Assembly (NCBI RefSeq): GCF_011386835.1
Contig: NC_088805.1
Span: 19,526,836-19,590,835 of the forward strand
Direction of reading: 5' to 3'
Source of the DNA: Chrysemys picta bellii
Taxonomy: Eukaryota > Chordata > Testudines > Emydidae
Length of the DNA: 64,000 nt
Below the pieces are notes generated by a model, which searched no databases, had not been told where the DNA came from, and was given only the letters and a program-made list of their open reading frames with translations. Of this stretch, positions 1 through 12,595 are shown one piece after another; position 1 is the stretch's first letter; the number at the start of each line of letters is the position of its first letter. The position numbers were made by a program, and so were the translations under genes.

Positions 1-284
1 GCATTTTAAAATGCACAGCAAGAAGGAGCTTTGAGGTATTATCTATTGGACACAAAGGATCTACCGCGAGCTACATTACCTTTTGTTCTTTTGCCCTGAG
101 TTGTAAAATCAACATAGGTCAGGTCTGACAACAGCTGCAGAAAGGGAAAGGGAGCAGGCAGCATATCCTTTTGATTTAAAGGCTTTATGCTTTATTGTAT
201 CTTTTCTACTGGGTCAAAATAAACTGGTTTGACATAATACACTCCACACCTTAAATGCCAAGATCACCACTGTGCTATCAGATA
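1..284. other. Unannotated AT-rich DNA
   Basis: No gene or repeat recognised on either strand. Confidence 0.5.
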
Positions 285-570
285 TTATTTAGTTATATCA
301 GGTACTGCCTAGAGGCCACCCAAAATCAGGGCTTCATTGCATATAGTAGGAGATAGTCATGTGTCTGAAGAGTTTATAACCAAAACAGACAAAGGGTGGG
401 AGAGAGAAAGTAACATTATCCCCAATTTACAGCTAGGTAATTGAGGCACTGAGAGACTAAGCAATTTCCCCAAAATCACTTGTAAAATGGCAGAGCTGGG
501 AATTGAATCCAGATCTGTGCCCCAGCCCAACATTTTCGCTGCATCCTTCCACTCAGGTAACTAGCCTAAA
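285..570 (-). repeat. MIR/CORE-SINE relic with sauropsid-type tail
   Basis: Read on the minus strand, this has the MIR-like tRNA/CORE part (the 'ggcagagctgggaattgaa' and 'ttgaggcactgagag' blocks near 433-510) followed by a tail related to the 'tacagcgcctagcacaatgg' family, here very diverged (near 300-335). The same two-part arrangement recurs at 20036-20310, which supports one old family. The subfamily name is not certain. Confidence 0.6.
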
Positions 571-2397
571 AGTACAGACAGCTCTCTGAATACTGCTGAT
601 CTTCAGCTTCCCAGAGATACCACTTCTGCCTTCACATTAACAAGGCATTAGTCTTCCTTAGATTTTCATATTAGTGTCAAGCAAAGGGGGAAACATTTTT
701 TTACACTACTTATTTTTAATTAGCTCTGTACCCATTGCAGTTTCTCAGAGAGACACAAGGTTTTATAACAAGGAGCTTTGTAAATTATGCACCTTTTAGG
801 GAGAAAGTGAACCTGTGAGGCTTTTTAAAAAGTCAGCTAAGATCTGATGTTTTGCATACTGGAAATGCTGGAGAGAGGTTTCAGTGGGATTTTCCCCCGC
901 TCCCCCCTCCAGAGAATGAAAAGGAAAGACTCAGACAGCGACAAAACGGGAAAGAAGAAAGGGAAAGAGTCTGTATCAGATTGTCAATCTGCCAATAAAT
1001 CCCAGAGCTCTCCTAATACCTTCAGTTCCCCAACATCTCAAACTGTTTAAAAACACTGATGTAGACTCTGAAGAATTCAAGGAGATGGAAGCTAAGCCAA
1101 AGGACTTTGTGCTTAGCTGCTATGGGAGGCGTGAGGGGGTAGGAAACGAAAACTCTCAGCCATAAGGATTTAATAGATTTCAGCACCAAAGTGCCTCCAA
1201 TTTATTACGGTGCTTCTATAATTTATGGATTTGCACTTTAAACCAATACCAAGACTGTTGTGTGAATGTATGTCTATGGGAGACTTTAGGGTAATTTAGG
1301 ATAGGAAAGGAAGAATACCTCATCTAATATTCATTGTTGCACAAAAGACAAGCTCAAAGGCCAATACCTCATGACCCTGTTGAGTTAGGGGAATGAGCAC
1401 TTCATACGTTGGAAGAGGTAGGAACTCCTTTTTCGATGGAACACCACACTTCACATGCTTCTATTCCCAGAAGTTCATAAAGTACTGGACTTCAGAGTCA
1501 TGGGTGACCCTAGTTCCATTAAAGTCAAGGGAAGTTTTGACATGGATTTCCATGGGGCCGGCATTTCGCCCATAAGGTTTTTATATACAGAAAAGCTATT
1601 TGTTCCCAGAGGCCCCATGAGGTCAGGACAACATTGTGCAAGAATATTTCTAGATTTTTTTCCCCTTTAACCATGTATTTCTCTCCCCCTCTGGGATTGG
1701 GCAGCTGGCCTCATGGTGAATAGGGCACCTGGCTTTGGCAAGTGGAAGGAATAATAGTCATCAATAATATTTTAAAATTCCCTAAATGCTTAAAAGTAAT
1801 GCGTCCAAATTCATGTTTAAAAATACTTTAAAAGAAAGGCATTTTAGTTCCATAGCAATAATAATAATGGAATCTGGCCTCCACAAACCAACCTGTAATA
1901 AAACTGAATTAACAACTTCCTCCCCCCACTAACAGATTTGGCAAACACTCCTTAGTACTGATTTTTATTTTTTAAAGAGGGTGTTTGTTAAACTGGATTA
2001 AAGATGGCTGGAAAGGTAGCCTGCATTTCCCATTTCAATTGCCTCCAAAGTATCTCTCAGCATTTCTTTGTGTATATTAAGTAAGCTACTCATCATTTTG
2101 GTTTGCCATTGTTCAGTCATTTCATTTAGGAAGTCTCTCTGGATACTGCTTTTTCTTTTAATGTACAAAGAAAACATTCAGACTCTTATACTGCGATGGT
2201 CACAGACTATCTGCTTAGGGCACAGCAGAGGGCTCACACTACAGGGCCTTTATTTAAGTGAAGTATTTCAGGAGTTGATCATTCCATGAGCATGCCACAG
2301 TTACACTTTATGCTGCTCTAACTTTTTGGGCACTCAAGCAGTCAAACGCTCCAAGCAGGAAAGGCGACAGAGTTGATTAACCAGCTTAATGATCTGC
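571..2397. other. No gene recognised; unannotated stretch
   Basis: Short open frames exist (a Lys/Ser-rich 67-residue frame at 847-1050, and others at 1393-1670 and 2068-2289). They lack recognisable domains or convincing exon structure and are treated as chance frames. Confidence 0.5.
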
Positions 2398-2502
2398 ATA
2401 AGAACATAAGAATGGCCATACTGGGTCAAACCAAAGGTCCATCCAGTCCAGTATCCTGTCTACCGACAGTGGCCAATGCCAGATGCCCCAGAGGGAGTGA
2501 AC

Positions 2503-3059
2503 CTAACAGGTAATGATCAAGTGATCTCTCTCCTGCCATCCATCTCCACCCTCTGACAAACAGAGGATTGGGACACCATTCCTTACCCATCCTGGCTTAT
2601 AGCCATTAATGGACTTAACCTCCATGAATTTATCTAGTTCTTTTCTAAACCCTGTTATAGTCCGAGCCTTCACAACCTCTTCAGGCAAGAAATTCCACAG
2701 GTTGACTGTGCACTATGTGAAGAAGAACTTCCTTTTATTTGTTTTAAACCTGCTGCCCATTAATTTCATTTGATGGTCCCTAGTTCTTATATTATGGGAA
2801 CAACAACTTTTCCTTATTCCCTTTCTCCACACCACTCATGATTTTATATACCTCTATCATATCCCCCCTTAGACTCCAAGCTGAAAAGTCCTAGCCTCTT
2901 TAATCTCTCCTCATATGGGACCCGTTCCAAACCCCTAATCATTTTAGTTGCCCTTCTCTGAACCTTTTCTAATGCCAGTAAAGCTTTTTTGAGATGAGGA
3001 AACCACATCTGTACGCAGCATTCAAGATGTGGGCGTACCATGGATTTATATAACGGCAA
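2503..3059 (-). pseudogene. CR1 ORF2 C-terminal region, broken
   Basis: The C-terminal part of the same CR1 ORF2 is in two open pieces. Residues from 3059 down to 2844 carry 'MVRPHLECCVQMWFPHLKK' and 'LEKVQRRATKMIRGLE', the conserved CR1 block downstream of the polymerase. Residues from 2688 down to 2503 carry 'MPEEVVKARTITGFRKELDK', the usual ORF2 tail. A frame break separates these from each other and from the reverse transcriptase at 3206-3976. They belong to one decayed gene and not to separate proteins. Confidence 0.85.
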
Positions 3060-3205
3060 TGAGATATTCTCCGTCTTATTCTCTATCCCTTTTTAAATGA
3101 TTCCTAACATCCTTTTTGCTTTTTGGACTGCCGCTGCACACTTCGTGGACATCTTCAAAGAACTATCCATGATGACTCCAAGGTCTCTTTCCTGATTAGT
3201 TGTAG

Positions 3206-3976
3206 CTAAATTAGCCCCCCCATCATATTGTATGTATAGTTGGGGTTATTTTTTCCAATGTGCATTACTTTACATTTATGCACATTAAATTTCATTTGCC
3301 ATTTTGTTGCCCAATCACTTAGTTTTGTGAGATCTTTTTGAAGTTCTTCACAGTCTGCTTTGGTCTTAACTATCTTGAGCAGTTTAGTATCATCTGCAAA
3401 CTTTGCCACCTCACTGTTTATCCCTTTCTCCAGATCATTTATGAATAAGTTGAATAGGATTAGTCCTAGGACTGACCTTTGAGGAACACAACTAGTTACC
3501 CTTCTCCATTCTGAAAATTTACCATTTATTCCTACCCTTTGTTCCCGGTCTTTTAACCAGTTCTCAATCCATGAAAGGATCTTCCCTCTTATCCCATGAC
3601 AACTTAATTTACGTAAGAGCCTTTGGTGAGGGACCTTGTCAGAGGCTTTCTGGAAATCTAAGTACGCTATGTCCATTGGATCCCCCTTGTCCACATGTTT
3701 GTTGACCCCTTCAAAGAACTCTAATAGATTAGTAAGACATGATTTCCCTTTACAGAAACCATGTTGACTTTTGCCCAACAATTTATGTTCTTCTACGTAT
3801 CTGACAATTTTATTCTTTACTATTGTTTCAACTAATTTGCCCGATACTGACTTTAGACTTACTGGTCTGTAATTGCCGGGATCGCCTCTAGAGCCCTTTT
3901 TAAATATTGGCGTTACATTAGCTATCTTCCAGTCATTGGGTACAGAAGCTGATTTAAAGGACAGGTTACAAACCAT
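3206..3976 (-). pseudogene. CR1 ORF2 reverse transcriptase domain, degraded
   Basis: This 256-residue minus-strand frame is the palm and fingers of a CR1 reverse transcriptase. Visible blocks, in order: 'NYRPVSL' after 'FKKGSRGDPG' (residues about 25-42), 'YLDFQKASDKVPH' (about 104-116), 'SCVPQRSVLGLILFNLFIND' (about 161-180) and the catalytic 'FADD' (about 192-195). Known CR1 and LINE families carry KAFDxVPH and a GVPQGSVLGP-type block, so the Ser in 'KASDKV' and the Arg and Leu in the later block are degenerate positions. In the element the enzyme would copy the RNA at the nicked target. The frame starts internally at a Met. Upstream codons near 4000-4080 continue the homology (LGPDGIHPRVLKEL) in the same or a shifted frame. 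It is a relic, not a host gene. Confidence 0.93.
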
Positions 3977-4546
3977 AGTTAATAGTTCCGCAATTTCACA
4001 TTTGAGTTCTTTCAGAACTCTTGGGTGAATGCCATCTGGTCCCAGTGACTTGTTACTGTTAAGTTTATCAATTCCAAAATCTCCTCTAGTGACACTTCAA
4101 TGTGTGACAATTCCTCATATTTGTCACCTACAAAGGACGGCTCAGGTTTGGGAATCTCCCTAACATCCTCAGCTGTGAAGACTGAAGCAAAGAATTCATT
4201 TAGTTTCTCCGCAATGACTTTATCATCTTTAAGTGCTCCTTTTGTATCTCAATTGTCTAGGGGCCCCACTGGTTGTTTAGCAGGCTTCCTGCTTCTGATG
4301 TACTTAAAAAACGTTTTGTTATTACCTTTTGAGTTTTTGGCTAGTAGTTCTTCAACTCCTTTTTGGCTTTTCATATTACATTTTTACACTTAATTTGGCA
4401 CTGTTTATGCTTTCTATTTACCTCACTAGGATTTGACTTCCACTTTTTAAAAGATGCCTTTTTATCTTGCACTGCTTCTTTTACATGGTTGTTAAGCCAC
4501 GGTGACTTTTTTTTTTTTTACTTCTTTTACTGTGTTTTTTTTTAAT

Positions 4547-4789
4547 TTAGGATATACATTTAAGTTGGGCCTCTATTATGGTCTCTTTGAAAAGTGTCCA
4601 TGCAGCTTGCAGGAATTTCACTCTAGTCACTGTACTTTTTAATTTCTGTTTAACTAACCTCCCCATTTTTGCATAGTTCCCCTTTCTGAAATTAAATGCC
4701 ACAGTGTTGGGCTGTTCAAGGCCAGACTCCTTGCTATCTGCATACTCCTTGGCTTTGTTTACACGGTAATCAGTGTTGAAAAGTTTCAC
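4547..4789 (-). pseudogene. CR1 ORF2 segment upstream of the reverse transcriptase
   Basis: An 80-residue minus-strand frame lies at the 5' break of the CR1 copy. It is basic and helical-looking and sits between where the endonuclease would end and where the reverse transcriptase begins, in line with the following CR1 homology (4020-4540 on the minus strand). Assignment rests on position and on residual similarity to this region of CR1 ORF2 as I know it. Confidence is lower than for the polymerase. Confidence 0.6.
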
Positions 4790-4800
4790 TGCAGGCTATT

Positions 4801-7647
4801 TTAAATTAAGTTTTAATGTATAAAGCATGGCAGGAAATTGTAATTTTCCATGTACAGATTTTTATCATTTGGGGCTTAAAAGAGAGAAGTTTAGATTCTA
4901 ATACAGGTACAATTTTAACAAGCAGAAGTGTATCACATTTGTCTGATGAGTCTCAGAGCAACCCTTAACTACCCTGGCCTTCTTGACAATGATAGATAGC
5001 ATAATTCCAGGAAGTAAAATAATTATGGAGACAGATGAACAGACACCATGGAAACAGATAAAAAGATCCTGTGTAACCATTAAAAGCAGTATTTCAAATA
5101 TAACATTATTAAAACAAAGTCAATGTTATCTGCATAAAGGTCTCTCCGCCTATTAAAATTCATAAGGAACTGAAGTAATTCTATTCCATGTGGAATTTAC
5201 CTCGATTTTATTTGTGCAGCCTTTTCAAAGCAATACTTTGACTTAAGACACCTGTGTTCTAAGATCTGTGTACTGAACAAAGCTGAACAAATAATTCATA
5301 GCAAATCATGTGCTCAATATATCGAGCTTTTTCCCTGCTAGTTGACATTCTGTGGACACATTGGAATTTCCTCGGTTTTAGTCATTATTTGACTTTTCTT
5401 GCAGTGGACTGGGAACTGTATTCTAAACACAGAGATTTGAGTTGTGTTGGTTAATTGTGATTGACCATGTAAGTCACATGGTACTGTTTCTGTTTCCTGA
5501 CTGGATAACTGTAACTCTTCTAATCAAAAGTATCTTAAAGAAGCTACTGGAACTTTGGCCTTTTCAAGCAGAGGTGGCATGTAAACAAGATAAGGGCATT
5601 TACATTTTTTAAAAACGTTTTCATTATTTATTTCTTTATCAAATGTATGGAAAGGGGCAGTTACCTCACACCTGAGAGCTCCTTGCCATGAACGGAAAGA
5701 TCAATCAAATAATAAAAGCTAATCTACCAACAGCCTCCTAACAAAACTCTCCTTCCTTCACAAAACAGCAGCACTTATCTAGTCCTTCCCTCCTTCAAAA
5801 GTCTAACCACCAACCAAGCTTTGCAGTGTGCCCTTGAGATTAGCATACCGAGGCTGTTTCAGACAGGAAAATGACAAGTTCCAAAGCTGACTGCCTCTCA
5901 CAGTAAATGCTCTACTGCCAGCCCCCCTTCTTTTAAAAAGATGGGGTGTCGAGGGCATCAATAAGCCACACAGAGACCTCCCCCGAGGCCTTGACTATTG
6001 GCTGGGGGCAGAGCATAAATTTAATTTCATCAGATCTCATTCACACAAAGTGATTATGTTTGCACTCCTAGCTGGGTTAATTGCCTCTGCGCCAGGGCTC
6101 TGTCAAATGGTCTTGGGAACCATCTCTCCATGATGCATCATGCAAGCTAGCAAATTGCTTCCACAAGCATTCATGTGTGTAAAGCTCCATCAGTAAAATG
6201 TTTGCAGAAACTGAACAGTCAGAAAGGCTGCAAGCATGGCCAAAGTGAATCCATCTAAAGTGGAACCACTCTGGGACCGGGACTGTCTTAGCAGCTGTTT
6301 TCTGTATACTGCCTACCACAATGGGGCCCTGATACTTGCTTGAGATTCATAGGCCCTACCATAATAATAACTTCATTTTTAAAGTGTAAGAACACACCTG
6401 AGATTTTTATGATATTTGACCAGCTGCTCTATTAATTAGAAATAATTATGTTTCTGTTAAGATCTTTAAAGTTTGGATAAAGTACATTTCCTTTAAGGTG
6501 GAGTATTCTCGGAAATGCAGCAATGACTAAAATGAGGCAAGACAGAAGAAAAAGTAAACTGTTAACAACCAAAAGGCAAAATAAAAAAATCCAGACAATA
6601 CAATCAATCACTTTTTATGGGGAAAAAAAAGTGTTTAAGATCAAATATAAAATGAGAGCCATAAGAGAAGGCATCTCCTTTCTGGAGAGAGAGTTTTATG
6701 CTGAGCTGCATGTTACACATCCACAAAGAATAAATAGACTAAATACAGCTTGGAGCCAAATTACTGCCACCTTAAAATGCAGTATATTTAGGAGCCCTCT
6801 AAGGACAGCCAGGTTGCTGTCAGTGCATACTGAGCTATGTTTAGGTTCTCCACTTTATACATCATTACCTCTGCACCAGTCAATGCCATCCATTTCTGAG
6901 CCGTCTGAAGCATGCACATCTCGACATACCCGAAGCATGGTCTTGCCCCTTCACTGAAAATATTGGAAAATGGAGTGCCCTGACTGGTTAGTAACTTGAA
7001 GCATTCCATTCTCATATTTCATGCAGGGCTATTGACTTGTGGGATTGAATAGCTGCTCAGCGTTCTGATAATGGAAGACAGTCACTCATCTGTAGGTCAT
7101 TGGTTCCTTTACATGTTGTTCTGGTCAGTAATGACAAATTTGTTATAGGATGGCTGCTCAATGAGCTATGTGGATTCGTTGAACTCAGTTCAGTTCCTTG
7201 TGGGACAGATGTCTGCTTTCCAAAGCACTATCTTCACCAGCACCCTTGCTGATGGTCTCAGGAAATAGGCCAAGGACTGAGTGAATGGAGAATGAATTAT
7301 CTTCCCATTCTTAGATGCAGATCAGAAACCAGAAATTCTGTTTGGGTAAATTTTGAACAGCCATGAAAATTCAGTAGGGTATGTAAGGGTACCTGCAACA
7401 TGTATGTCCCCCAGAAGGGACATATCTGAGTGAGGTGAGAACTGGGACATCACCTTAACCTTTCTTCAGGCCAGCAAGCGCTGGTGAGACTGCTGGAGGG
7501 GGAAATGCAGCTACGTATTTTTCCAACTGTAGCAAGCCCCTCTGGTTCATGGCATCCTGCCCAGTGCACAGGAAGATCTATGCCTCCCATTTCCACCTCA
7601 TAAAATACATATTGTGACATCCAGATCAGATGTTTTTCTTAAAAAAA
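4801..7647. other. Long unannotated stretch; possible conserved non-coding block near 5.9-6.1 kb
   Basis: No repeat or exon was recognised. A 144-residue plus frame at 6523-6957 and an 80-residue minus frame at 6077-6319 have no domain I know. The part at about 5925-6110 is locally non-repetitive with TAAT-type motifs and could be a conserved element, but this cannot be tested from one genome. Confidence 0.4.
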
Positions 7648-7781
7648 TAAATAAAATATGGCTTGTTCAACCACAAGCTATCAGGCTCAGGGCAAGAATT
7701 ACTGGTTAAAATTCCATGGCCTGTATTACGCAGGAGGTCAGACTAGATGATCATAATGGTCCATTCTAGCCTTAAAAAAAA
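7648..7781 (+). repeat. CR1-like 3' tail fragment
   Basis: The stretch 'caggaggtcagactagatga' with 'tcataatggtccattctagc', ending in an A-rich run at 7774-7781, matches the 3' tail shared by turtle CR1 and its dependent SINEs (compare 'ggactagatgacctcctgag' in the SINE at 45751). No body of a LINE or SINE is recognisable upstream. Confidence 0.6.
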
Positions 7782-7784
7782 ATG

Positions 7785-9868
7785 AATTGGAGAATAATTT
7801 AACCCAGTGAATCGCGATAAATAGTTTCCACAAAAATCTCTTGACAAAAGTCTCCGCATTTTATGTGCCCACAGCTGTATGGATTATGTCACATACAACA
7901 CTCACTAGAGAAAACCCCAATGCAGTAGAAGTCTTTGCTGTTCATGCTAATCCGGTATTTATAGGAAAAACCTTTGGTTTAAGCTCCCGCTGGCAGCTGA
8001 GCCCTGAGGCAAAGTGGAGTGCTGGAGTTCAGTGTGAGCTTTACCGAGCTCACCCAGACAGGCACTAACTCTGTGGCGCATCAGCTCATAAAACAGACAT
8101 GGACACGTTGTGTCACAGGCGAGAACCTCGCTGAAAGCTTAAACAATCTATGTTCATTCGGAAAGAAAATGATCCATGTCTTAATTCAGCACCAACTGCG
8201 TACATTGGATGGGTGTCGTGTTGACTGGATGGGCATTGCTCAGATCCATGTATATCCCACAACCACACACGGACTGGTAGACTCAATTGCCACTTTTGTT
8301 TTTCCTAATGCATTCTCTCACTCACTCGGTAATACCTGGTTTCGACATCTGTTAAATAATTAAGGCCTATACAATGGATAAACACAGCTCGGGGAGCTTT
8401 TGTACCAGAGAACACAGCAGCAAAACTTTTTTGGAAGTAGGAGAAACATTCATGTTTGCAGGAAGAAGGTCTGTTACCATGGAGCTTATTTTGTTGCCCG
8501 ACCCACTGAGAGACATTTGGCCTCAGGTGGGCTGCTTCTTGCCTTCACATCAACTCTTTAGACATGCAAGCTCTCTGTTACAGCACCACTGCAGGAAATG
8601 CTTATTGTTTTACATGTTTACAAACAACCTTTTCAGATCTTACCCTGCTCTGTCTCCTGAGGTGGTGTGTATTGTAATACATTCACATTATGATGATTTA
8701 AACAGCTTTAGAGTGGCATGTTTTAGCGCCTTGATCCAATTGTCTGCCTCTCAAACTGTCAGTTTGTTCACCGCAACTCCCCCATGGTGGAAGGCTGTTC
8801 CCCTTACATAAACATGCCGGAAGAGTTGTACTTTTGAGGAAAGGAATTAGTAGCAATGTCATTTAAGCTCATTACCAACAAGATTTTCTCCTGTTAAGAC
8901 ACAAGGAGACTGAACTACAACACGACAGCAGGAGATGCAAACTCAGAAGTGTTATAATGGAAGGCTTGAGAGATAGTATTATACATGTGCATATAGCTGT
9001 TTAAGTCTTTAGGTAATTGCCAAATACTCATTACTCATCCCAGACCATTCCGATTCCCAACCCATTACCGGTTATTTCCTTTCAGTACAGTATGCAGATG
9101 AATGACAGACGAATTCAGCGCACACCCCAAAAGACAGTGAACATATATGATGGATGTACAGAAGAGATCTTAAACCTCCATTGCGTAAAATAACATACTG
9201 CTTACATGAATTATGCCATTTTTGTAAAATACATTTATTTAAGTATCTGAAAATATGCTTAGTGGGCCAAGAAATTACACAAGGTATTATTGCAATTAGA
9301 GCATGAGCTCATGAATTTTTGCTATTGTTTCTTATTCAGTTTTAATTAGCACATTCCAGGTAAGAAAATTATATCAACACCCTGTTTTTAACACCAAATA
9401 TTGACCTGTGACTCCCATCCGTCACAGATATTAAGTGTAGCCAGTGACCAAGAAATGTTTCATATCGCATGTACAAACTGGCTGGTTTGCATCTAGTTTA
9501 AGATTACAAACCCATTTCCCCACCCTAATTCCCAAACTCTATCTGAGCAACTACATACTACCGTAGCATAAATGGCAATATGCCGCATGTAGCTGTAGAT
9601 GAGAGTATTAGGACGCCCAACACCAAAAATGATTAAAAATATAGGTACGCACCCTAAGCTTCACTCTAACACTAATAATTCAGCATTTTAATTTAATGGA
9701 TATGGTCAACTTAGAATGACCCACACATTTCTGTCTGGATTTTTTCCCCTCTCATTATTACAGCTAACACCTACAGTGAACAGGAAGACTGCAGTTGATA
9801 CAGATTACAGAAAGAAAAAAAAAGATTTTGCAGTTTGTTTACCTTGTGCATTGGACAGAACCTGAAGC
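7785..9868. other. Unannotated stretch with chance open frames
   Basis: Overlapping or adjacent plus-strand frames of 75, 114 and 145 residues (7841-8068, 8019-8363, 8374-8811) sit in non-repetitive DNA. None shows a domain, a signal sequence or exon-like splice contexts that I can defend. Considered non-coding. Confidence 0.45.
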
Positions 9869-10150
9869 CATGTGTACACTACAGTGCCACGGTTATCCCA
9901 CAACAGCCCTGGAGCACAGCTGCACACTACAGCGATGGATAGGTTTTTCCCATCTCTTTATTAATCCCCATACCCCGGGTGACATTAGCTAGGTCGACGG
10001 AAGTATTCTTCTATTGATCTAGCTATGTTTACACTGGGGGTTAAGGTTGGCATAGCTGCTCTGCTCAGGGGTGTGGATTTTTTACACCCCTGAGCACTGT
10101 CGCTATGTCGGCCTATTTTCAAGGTAGACCACGGTCTTAGTTAGGCTCTA
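9869..10150 (-). mobile_element. Miniature DNA transposon (turtle 'GTCTACACT' type)
   Basis: The flanks carry degenerate 'gtgtacactac' and 'aaggtagaccacgg' ends. The interior holds a perfect 12-bp hairpin, gctcaggggtgt at 10063-10074 and its complement at 10084-10095, and the 'agctaggtcgacggaagta' block. A related copy is at 25595-25775. Non-autonomous, with no coding capacity. The superfamily is uncertain (Harbinger-like or hAT-like). Confidence 0.7.
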
Positions 10151-11200
10151 CAGCTGGAACAGTGAAACTATTTCCCTTATTTGTGTGGGTCTTTCCCAGT
10201 GACAGAGAAGAAAATCAGTTTTAAAACAATAGGAAAACATTGCTGCAAAACACAAAATTGGCAGGGGGGACACAGACCAGGTGTACTTGCCTGAATCTAC
10301 TTTTAACTCTATTTTTCCTTTTTAAATTAACTAGATCTCTGTTTGATACAGTGTCCTCTTACGCACAGATCTCTACTGTGAGGCCTGTTTGTAAGTGAAA
10401 TGCATAAAGAGACCAGCTTCCCGTAATCTGTTAAAAAAAAAAAAAAAAGTGTTGAACTTTTTGACCTTTTCTCTTTCATATTTGCAAAGCTACAGCATGC
10501 AGGCAACCAACATATTGTGGCCTGCAGGTTATATATTTCCATTAAGAACAAAATCACCATCTTCCTTCTACTGAGCAGTAGAAAACAGACAATGGTTGCT
10601 GTAAATTACTTACTAGTACTGTTCAAATAGCTTGTGTTCAAATAGTTTGTGTAGAAACTCAAAGCTGCCGCAAAGACAACAAATTTGGGATGATCCTGTT
10701 TGCATACTTTCCCCCTTCAGTAAAGGGCTCTAGATTTGCCCAGCCAATTTTTAGTAGGCGTTCAGCAGCAGGAGATGGGAATCCATCCTTGCTCTGCAGG
10801 CTTGGCTCTGTATATCCTCCCCATGACACTTAGAACTGGGTAGACGGGAAAGCTACAGAACTTTTAAGACATCCACTTATTTTGGATTCTCTCCTCAAGC
10901 ATGGCTGCTAGGGAAGCCCCAGGAGCTCCCTAGCTAACCAAAGCTAAAGATTACTGAGTGCAATCGAATCCGTACAGTGAGACCAGGACTGCTTCTCAAC
11001 CACCACTGCCTGCGTGTGTTGTGGGAAATGCTTATTATGCCTCTTCTGAATCACCACAGCTTGGTTACCACACTGATTCCTTATAGCATTATACAGATCC
11101 TACTCAAGGTCTCAGTCTGGATCCTAAAAGCATTCAGTGGGATGGGCCAGAGCTATTTCAGGGGTCGCCTCTCCTTCCAGGACCAGAATCAAGGGAGACC
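10151..11200. other. Unannotated stretch; A16 run and a short tandem duplication
   Basis: An A16 run lies at 10433-10448 and a roughly 17-bp tandem duplication (unit 'gttcaaatagcttgt', imperfect) at about 10619-10650. Nothing else recognised. Confidence 0.5.
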
Positions 11201-11204
11201 AATG

Positions 11205-12195
11205 AGGGCAGAATACAGAGCTTTCTACAGAGCCGGCAGCCCAGCTCTGAGCGGGGAGCCTGGAAACCTGGCGGGGGGGCCAGCCAAACTCTAGCTGGAG
11301 TCCCCCACCTGCCTGGGGTGACAGCCTAAGCCAAGGGTGGGCAAACTTTTTGGACTAAGGGCAACATCTGGGTATGGAAATTGTATGGCGGGCCATGAAT
11401 GCTCACAAAATTGGGGGTTGGGGTGCAGGAGCCAGTGAGGGCTCCAGCTGGGGGGTGCAGGCTCTGAGGTGGGGCTAGGAATGAGGGGTTGGGGGTACAG
11501 AAGGAAGATCAGGGCTGGAGCAGGGGGTTGGGGTGAAGGAGGGGGTCAGGGGTGTAGGCTATGGGCAGCGCTTACCTCAAGCAGCTCCCAGAAGCAGCAG
11601 CATGTCCCCCCTCCGGCTCCTACACTGGCACAGCCAGATAGCTCTGCACACTGCCCCGTCTGCAGGAGCCACCCCTGCAGCTTCCATTGGCCGCAGTTCC
11701 TGGCCAATGGGAACTGCGGGGGCTACGCTTGGGGCGGGGACAGCGTGTGGAGTCCCCTGGCTGCCCCTACACATAGGAGCCGGAGGGGGGACATGCTGCT
11801 GCTTCCAGGAGCCACGTGGAGCGGGGCAAGCTCCTAACCCCGCTCCCCGGTGGGAGCTTGAGGGCCAGATTAAAATGTCTGGAGGGCTGAATGCGGCCCT
11901 CGGGCCATAGTTTGCCTATCCCTGGCCTAAGCTGTGAGCTGGGTTTTCTTGTCAATTTCACTGCTCCAGCCAGGAGCTCTGAAATTGACAAGAATGACCA
12001 GGGACAGCCAATGTAAGTAACCTGCAATGTCTATAGGAACACTGCATCGCCCTAACTACACAATGGCGGTGGAGTAATGCGGTGTAGAACAGCACTTACA
12101 TCAGCAAGAACAAGGCTGTAGTGTGGACACTGACATAATTAGGTCAACATAATTTGCCATATGTCAACCTAACTCTGTAATGTAAACCAGGCCGT
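11205..12195 (-). mobile_element. Older DNA transposon, split by a nested hAT
   Basis: The right edge on the plus strand, near 12165-12195, reads 'aatgtaaaccaggccgtag'. This is the reverse complement of a 'ctacggcctggtttacatt' terminus of the turtle 'CCTGGTCTACACTAC' group. The interior has a hairpin: 'cttgtcaatttcactgctcc' (11949-11968) against 'aggagctctgaaattgacaa' (11971-11990). The element is interrupted at 11332-11924 by another transposon. The left boundary was not found, so 11205 is only where the GC-rich part begins. Confidence 0.6.
11332..11924. mobile_element. Non-autonomous hAT, 593 bp, with perfect 8-bp target duplication
   Basis: The termini are CAAGGGTGGGCAAAC on the left and GTTTGCCTATCCCTG on the right, imperfect inverted repeats of one hAT type. 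Both sides carry the exact 8-bp direct repeat GCCTAAGC (11324-11331 and 11925-11932), the length hAT transposases generate. The interior is GC-rich with G-rich 'ggttggggtgcaggag' stretches and a CCAAT-containing dyad at 11685-11720. Open frames on both strands here (up to 125 residues) are by-products of GC content. It interrupts the element at 11205-12195. Confidence 0.92.
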
Positions 12196-12587
12196 AGGCA
12201 GCAGTTTTGGGATGCCCTTCCACAAGTGCTAAGAAAGCCCACTGAGAAGATCGTCTTCCGGTCAAGTGTAAAGTTCAGCTTCTTCCTATGGCTAAAAATA
12301 ACTAGGATTATAAAAATCAATGTAGATGCATTATCTTACTTGGGGAAAACCTGAAGAGCCCTGAAGCACAATCCTACAGTATCTTCACGGATAGAGCTCA
12401 GTAGAATGATGCCAATAACCCAGCACTCACCCCTTTTTCCCCATTTCCCTTACCCCAGGCATACCAGAATCTGGGTCACCTCCCCTCGTGAAACAACCAG
12501 ATCCTCTGATAATACTTCTCTGGAGAACTGTATTTAAAACATAGTTGGAGGCTCCATAGACAGGTGTTAAACACTTCCCAGTGTCTT
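12196..12587. other. Unannotated spacer between two transposons
   Basis: No repeat or gene recognised. Confidence 0.5.
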
Positions 12588-12595
12588 GCTCACCA

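Larger units (their letters stand above)
2398..4800 (-). mobile_element. CR1 LINE, 5'-truncated, minus strand
   Basis: The element is a non-LTR retrotransposon. On the minus strand it runs from the middle of ORF2, through the reverse transcriptase, to the ORF2 C-terminus, and ends near 2398 in a short 3' region with the octamer-like 'ttatgttcttatg' end typical of reptile and bird CR1. The apurinic endonuclease domain that normally precedes the reverse transcriptase is absent, so the copy is 5'-truncated at about 4.8 kb, as is usual for target-primed retrotransposition. The plus-strand start 'agaacataagaatggccat' is the reverse complement of the CR1 3' end. Frames are broken in several places, so the copy is dead. 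The exact CR1 subfamily was not determined. Confidence 0.93.

Noticed and set aside
847..1050. Lys/Ser-rich 67-residue frame resembling a disordered tail or exon
   Set aside because: Low complexity from a purine-rich tract; no splice context that I can defend.
8019..8811. Adjacent 114- and 145-residue plus-strand frames as a possible gene
   Set aside because: No domain, no exon/intron logic and no coding-like composition. Lengths are within chance for 64 kb in six frames.
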